A DNA stretch of 64,000 nt from Corallococcus soli (lineage in GTDB: Bacteria; Myxococcota; Myxococcia; Myxococcales; Myxococcaceae), in NCBI RefSeq assembly GCF_014930455.1, contig NZ_JAAIYO010000003.1:62001-126000 (forward strand). The letters are read 5' to 3'. Positions 61,565 through 64,000 of the stretch are shown here, in pieces (positions within the stretch are counted from its first letter, which is position 1; each line of letters starts with the position of its first letter). A program made the translations under genes and the position numbers. Under the pieces are notes generated by a model that was given only the letters and a program-made list of their open reading frames with translations, was not told where the DNA came from and made no database searches.

Positions 61565-64000
61565 GGGGCCTCGTTCCAGCGTCCGGGGCTGGAGGCTCCG
61601 CCTTCGCGAAGTGCCTCGCCTTCGCGGCGGTGGTGCTGCTGTCGCCGGGGGCCTTCGCCCAGTCGCTGTCCCAGGACCTGCCCACCCAGGCGTCGACGAT
61701 CGCCGGCCGCGTCTGTCAGGACGTGGATGGGGACGGCCTCTGCGGTCCCGACGAGCCCGGGCTCGCGAACGTGCGGCTGGTGCTGGCCACCGGCCGCGAG
61801 GTGCGCACCGACGCCTCCGGGCGCTACCACCTCACGGGCGTGGATGCGCGTCTGCCGGACCTGACCGACGGGCTCCACCTGCGCCCCGGGCGGCACCGGC
61901 TGAAGGTGGATCCCCGCAGCCTTCCCCCTGCGCAGGTGTTCCCGGAGGCCGCGACCGTGGAGGTGCCCTGGGGCGCCGCCGTCCTCCAGGACTTCGCCGT
62001 GCGACTGGCTCCCGCGCCGGTGCCTTCCGCATCGACCGCACCCGCATCGCCTCCCGAGGCCCGCGTCGCCCCCGAGGGCCTGCGCTTCCTCCTCACGGGG
62101 CAGGCCGCCGCCGGTGACCGGGTCCGCGTGGCCGACGCGGACGCGACGGTGTCCGCGTCGGGCGCGTGGCAGGCGAGGGTGCCGCTCCAGGAGGGGCAGA
62201 ACGTCGTCTCCGTCACCACCACCTCGCGGGGTGGAGACGTGGGCATCTTCCAGCACCTCTTCGAGGTGCTTCGACGCGGCGAGCGCGGGTGGCTGGTCAT
62301 CCCCCGCGAGGTGCTGCGCGTGGGCACCGTGAAGGGCCTTTCGTCCGACGCCGCGCCCATGGCCACCGGGGACGCGAGCGTGTGGCTGGAGGCCGCTCCC
62401 GGCACCCAGGTGACTTCGGCCGGGGGCTCGCTCCAGGTGGGCGCGGACGGTCGCGTGGGGCTGCCCGTGCGGCTCGTGACGGGACGCAACTCCATCCCCC
62501 TCTCCCTGCAAGCTCCGGGACGGCCCGCGAGCCGCGTGACGCTGGAGGTGGAGGCCCGTGCTCAGCCCTTCGCCGTGGGCCTGCTCGACGTGGAGGCCAG
62601 CATCGCGCCAGCGGGCGGCGGCTTCCGGCTCCGGGGCCAGGGCACGGCCCATGGCGAGGCGCAGGTGGGGCCGGTGCGGGTGGTGGGGGAATTGGACCTG
62701 CGCGACACGGACCTGCGGCGGTTGAGCGACGCGCCCCTCGTGGACTGGCTGCGTCCCCGCCTGCCCGAACGGTTCGACCGCTGGCCGGATCCCGACCTGG
62801 CTCCGGCGGAGTGGGGCGACACCTCCGTGTCCCTGACCCCGAACCCCGCGGGGGGCCGCCTGCGCCTGGAGGCGCGGCACGAACAGTACGGCCGCGCGGG
62901 CTTCGGCACCTACCGCGCGCTCCAGCAGGACCGGGAGGTGGGCCGCTACCACCGTCCGCTCTTCGGTCCCTACGCCGAGCTGGAGAAGCAGGTGGGCGAG
63001 CTGCGCGTGGGCGTGGACCTGTTCGCGGGGGGGCTGGTGGATCCAACGCGCGGCCTGGCCGCGACGCCCGCGCACGAGGAGCTGCGGGCCACGGGCGGCA
63101 GCCTCTACTACCTGGGGGGCGGCTCGGTGGCGGAGGGGTCGGAGCTGGTGCGCGTGGAGGTGCGCGACGGCGTCACCGGCCTGCCCCTGGGCGAGCGACA
63201 CCTGCTGCGGGGGCGCGACTACGACATCGACTACCTGGCGGGCCGCATCCTGCTCGCGCGTCCCCTGTCGATGCTCACCGGCGCCTCGCTGCTGCGCACG
63301 GACGCGCTCACGCAGGCGCCGGAGCCGGTCCTCGTCGTGGACTACGCCGTGCTGCAGTCCGGGAATCCGCGCGACACCGTGGGCGGCGAGGCCTGGGCGC
63401 GCTGGCGCGAGTCCTCCGTGGGCCTGGGCGCCGTGCGCGAGCGCCGGCAGGGCGCGCCGTTCCAACTGCTGTCCGGCCGGGGCAGGACGCGCGTGGGGGC
63501 CTATTCGTTGATCGCCGAGGCCGCGAGCAGCCGGGGCATCGCGGTGGATCCGAGCGTCTTCGGCGTGTCGGATGACGGCGGGCTGAGCTTCTTGCGCCCC
63601 ACGGGCCCCCAGGATGATCAGGGCGGCGCGGTGGGCCTGCGCGTGAGCGGGCCCACGCCCTTCGGCCGGGGCGGCTCCGTGGACGCCGCGTGGCGTGAGC
63701 GTTCGAAGGGCTTCTCCGATGGTGCCCACCTGGAGGCTTCGCGCTTCCGGCAGCTCTCGTTGCGCGCCACGCAGCCGGTGGGCGCGCTGCGCTTCACGTT
63801 CCTGGGTGACGAGCGGCGCTCCGCGGATCCGCGCCTGCCCTTCGAGGACCGCCCCTTCGCCGCGCGCACGTTGGGCGCATCCGCGGGCATCGAGACGGAG
63901 AACTCGGGTCTGCGCGTGGAGCTGCGCGATGGGTGGTTGCGCGCCAGCGATCTGGCCGGCGTGGGGGACGTCCACGAAGGTGGCCGCACCTCCGTGGGCG
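61561..64000 (+). CDS. Exported protein with Cna-B-like and large beta-rich outer-membrane domain (partial)
   Basis: The frame opens at a TTG (61561) sharing TTGA with the preceding stop, seven bases after GAGG, and stays open to the right edge (813 codons). After a signal peptide (CLAFAAVVLLSPGAFAQ) comes a SdrD/Cna-B-like domain (TIAGRVCQDVDGDGLCGPDE, GREVRTDASGRYHLTGVD), then Ig-like and strand-rich stretches such as GRDYDIDYLAGRILLARPL, with a barrel-like pattern (VGLRVSGPTPFGRGGSVDAA) near the edge. It is probably an outer-membrane protein translated together with the preceding surface protein. The C-terminus is not in the window. Confidence 0.75.
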   Translation, partial: MRGLVPASGAGGSAFAKCLAFAAVVLLSPGAFAQSLSQDLPTQASTIAGRVCQDVDGDGLCGPDEPGLANVRLVLATGREVRTDASGRYHLTGVDARLPDLTDGLHLRPGRHRLKVDPRSLPPAQVFPEAATVEVPWGAAVLQDFAVRLAPAPVPSASTAPASPPEARVAPEGLRFLLTGQAAAGDRVRVADADATVSASGAWQARVPLQEGQNVVSVTTTSRGGDVGIFQHLFEVLRRGERGWLVIPREVLRVGTVKGLSSDAAPMATGDASVWLEAAPGTQVTSAGGSLQVGADGRVGLPVRLVTGRNSIPLSLQAPGRPASRVTLEVEARAQPFAVGLLDVEASIAPAGGGFRLRGQGTAHGEAQVGPVRVVGELDLRDTDLRRLSDAPLVDWLRPRLPERFDRWPDPDLAPAEWGDTSVSLTPNPAGGRLRLEARHEQYGRAGFGTYRALQQDREVGRYHRPLFGPYAELEKQVGELRVGVDLFAGGLVDPTRGLAATPAHEELRATGGSLYYLGGGSVAEGSELVRVEVRDGVTGLPLGERHLLRGRDYDIDYLAGRILLARPLSMLTGASLLRTDALTQAPEPVLVVDYAVLQSGNPRDTVGGEAWARWRESSVGLGAVRERRQGAPFQLLSGRGRTRVGAYSLIAEAASSRGIAVDPSVFGVSDDGGLSFLRPTGPQDDQGGAVGLRVSGPTPFGRGGSVDAAWRERSKGFSDGAHLEASRFRQLSLRATQPVGALRFTFLGDERRSADPRLPFEDRPFAARTLGASAGIETENSGLRVELRDGWLRASDLAGVGDVHEGGRTSVG

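Noticed and set aside
60658-63975. 1105-residue minus-strand frame at the right edge
   Set aside because: Antisense to the two surface-protein genes, which have signal peptides and domain motifs and are coupled by a TTGA overlap.

Overview
The window is high-GC, densely packed DNA from a myxobacterium of the family Myxococcaceae (Myxococcus/Corallococcus type). The grounds are a RomR polarity regulator, an EncC-type encapsulin cargo protein ending in the LTVGSLRK loading tag, a SitA-like toxin lipoprotein with an Imm11-type immunity partner, a LexA box matching the Myxococcus consensus, many lipoproteins with Cys lipoboxes, and many two-component and Ser/Thr kinase genes. The block groEL - histidine kinase - encC - GGDEF regulator - CheW - romR, with lexA further along, fits what I recall of the M. 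xanthus chromosome. No insertion sequence, prophage or CRISPR array was seen. Genus is not settled.

Region by region. 1-2 kb: start of an AAA+ ATPase (runs off the left edge), a flavin reductase behind a 22-bp perfect palindrome, and Fe-superoxide dismutase. 2.2-6.8 kb: a minus-strand operon of unknown function (barrel protein, single-heme CxxCH lipoprotein, 836-residue protein). 7-15.6 kb: VTT-family membrane protein, a zinc-finger/Ser-Thr kinase/beta-propeller receptor, an AgmX-type protein, three lipoproteins and a myxococcal sigma factor. 15.6-17.8 kb: Tat-exported small subunit plus GMC oxidoreductase. 17.8-21.7 kb: radical SAM - Nudix - DMT transporter cluster preceded by a C45 Ntn-hydrolase. 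21.9 kb: selenocysteine tRNA. 22-25.7 kb: TPR-zincin, single-domain receiver, CIRCE-controlled groEL.

25.8-31.6 kb is a signalling block: hybrid kinase, encC, REC-GGDEF diguanylate cyclase, double-CheW protein and romR, whose proline-rich linker holds an expanded 144-bp tandem repeat. It is followed by a valS encoding a valyl-tRNA synthetase with a C-terminal TPR-like plus histone-H1-like Lys/Ala tail, then nadC. 36-47 kb is mostly metabolism: alkaline-phosphatase-type hydrolase, thioesterase, fructose-1,6-bisphosphatase (glpX), a 57-residue conserved small protein, ADP-ribosylglycohydrolase, the eno-surE-LysM/M23 operon, a ketopantoate-reductase-type enzyme and an acyl-CoA ligase of the oxalyl-CoA synthetase type.

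47-52.4 kb is a plus-strand run with CsgG-like/barrel protein, TPR lipoprotein, SitA-like toxin, its immunity protein and a Cys-rich lipoprotein. 52.4-59.5 kb holds lexA with its operator, a 1111-residue hybrid kinase whose last two receivers lack the phospho-Asp and whose GGDEF domain is degenerate, a coupled membrane histidine kinase, and a FecR-domain protein. The window ends with two overlapping genes for large secreted proteins, the second (Cna-B-like N-terminus) running off the right edge.

Best candidates for something new are the uncharacterised 2.2-6.8 kb operon, the radical SAM/Nudix/transporter cluster, the histone-tailed ValRS, and the toxin-immunity operon with its upstream partners. 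All function calls are from reading the sequence; no database search was run.
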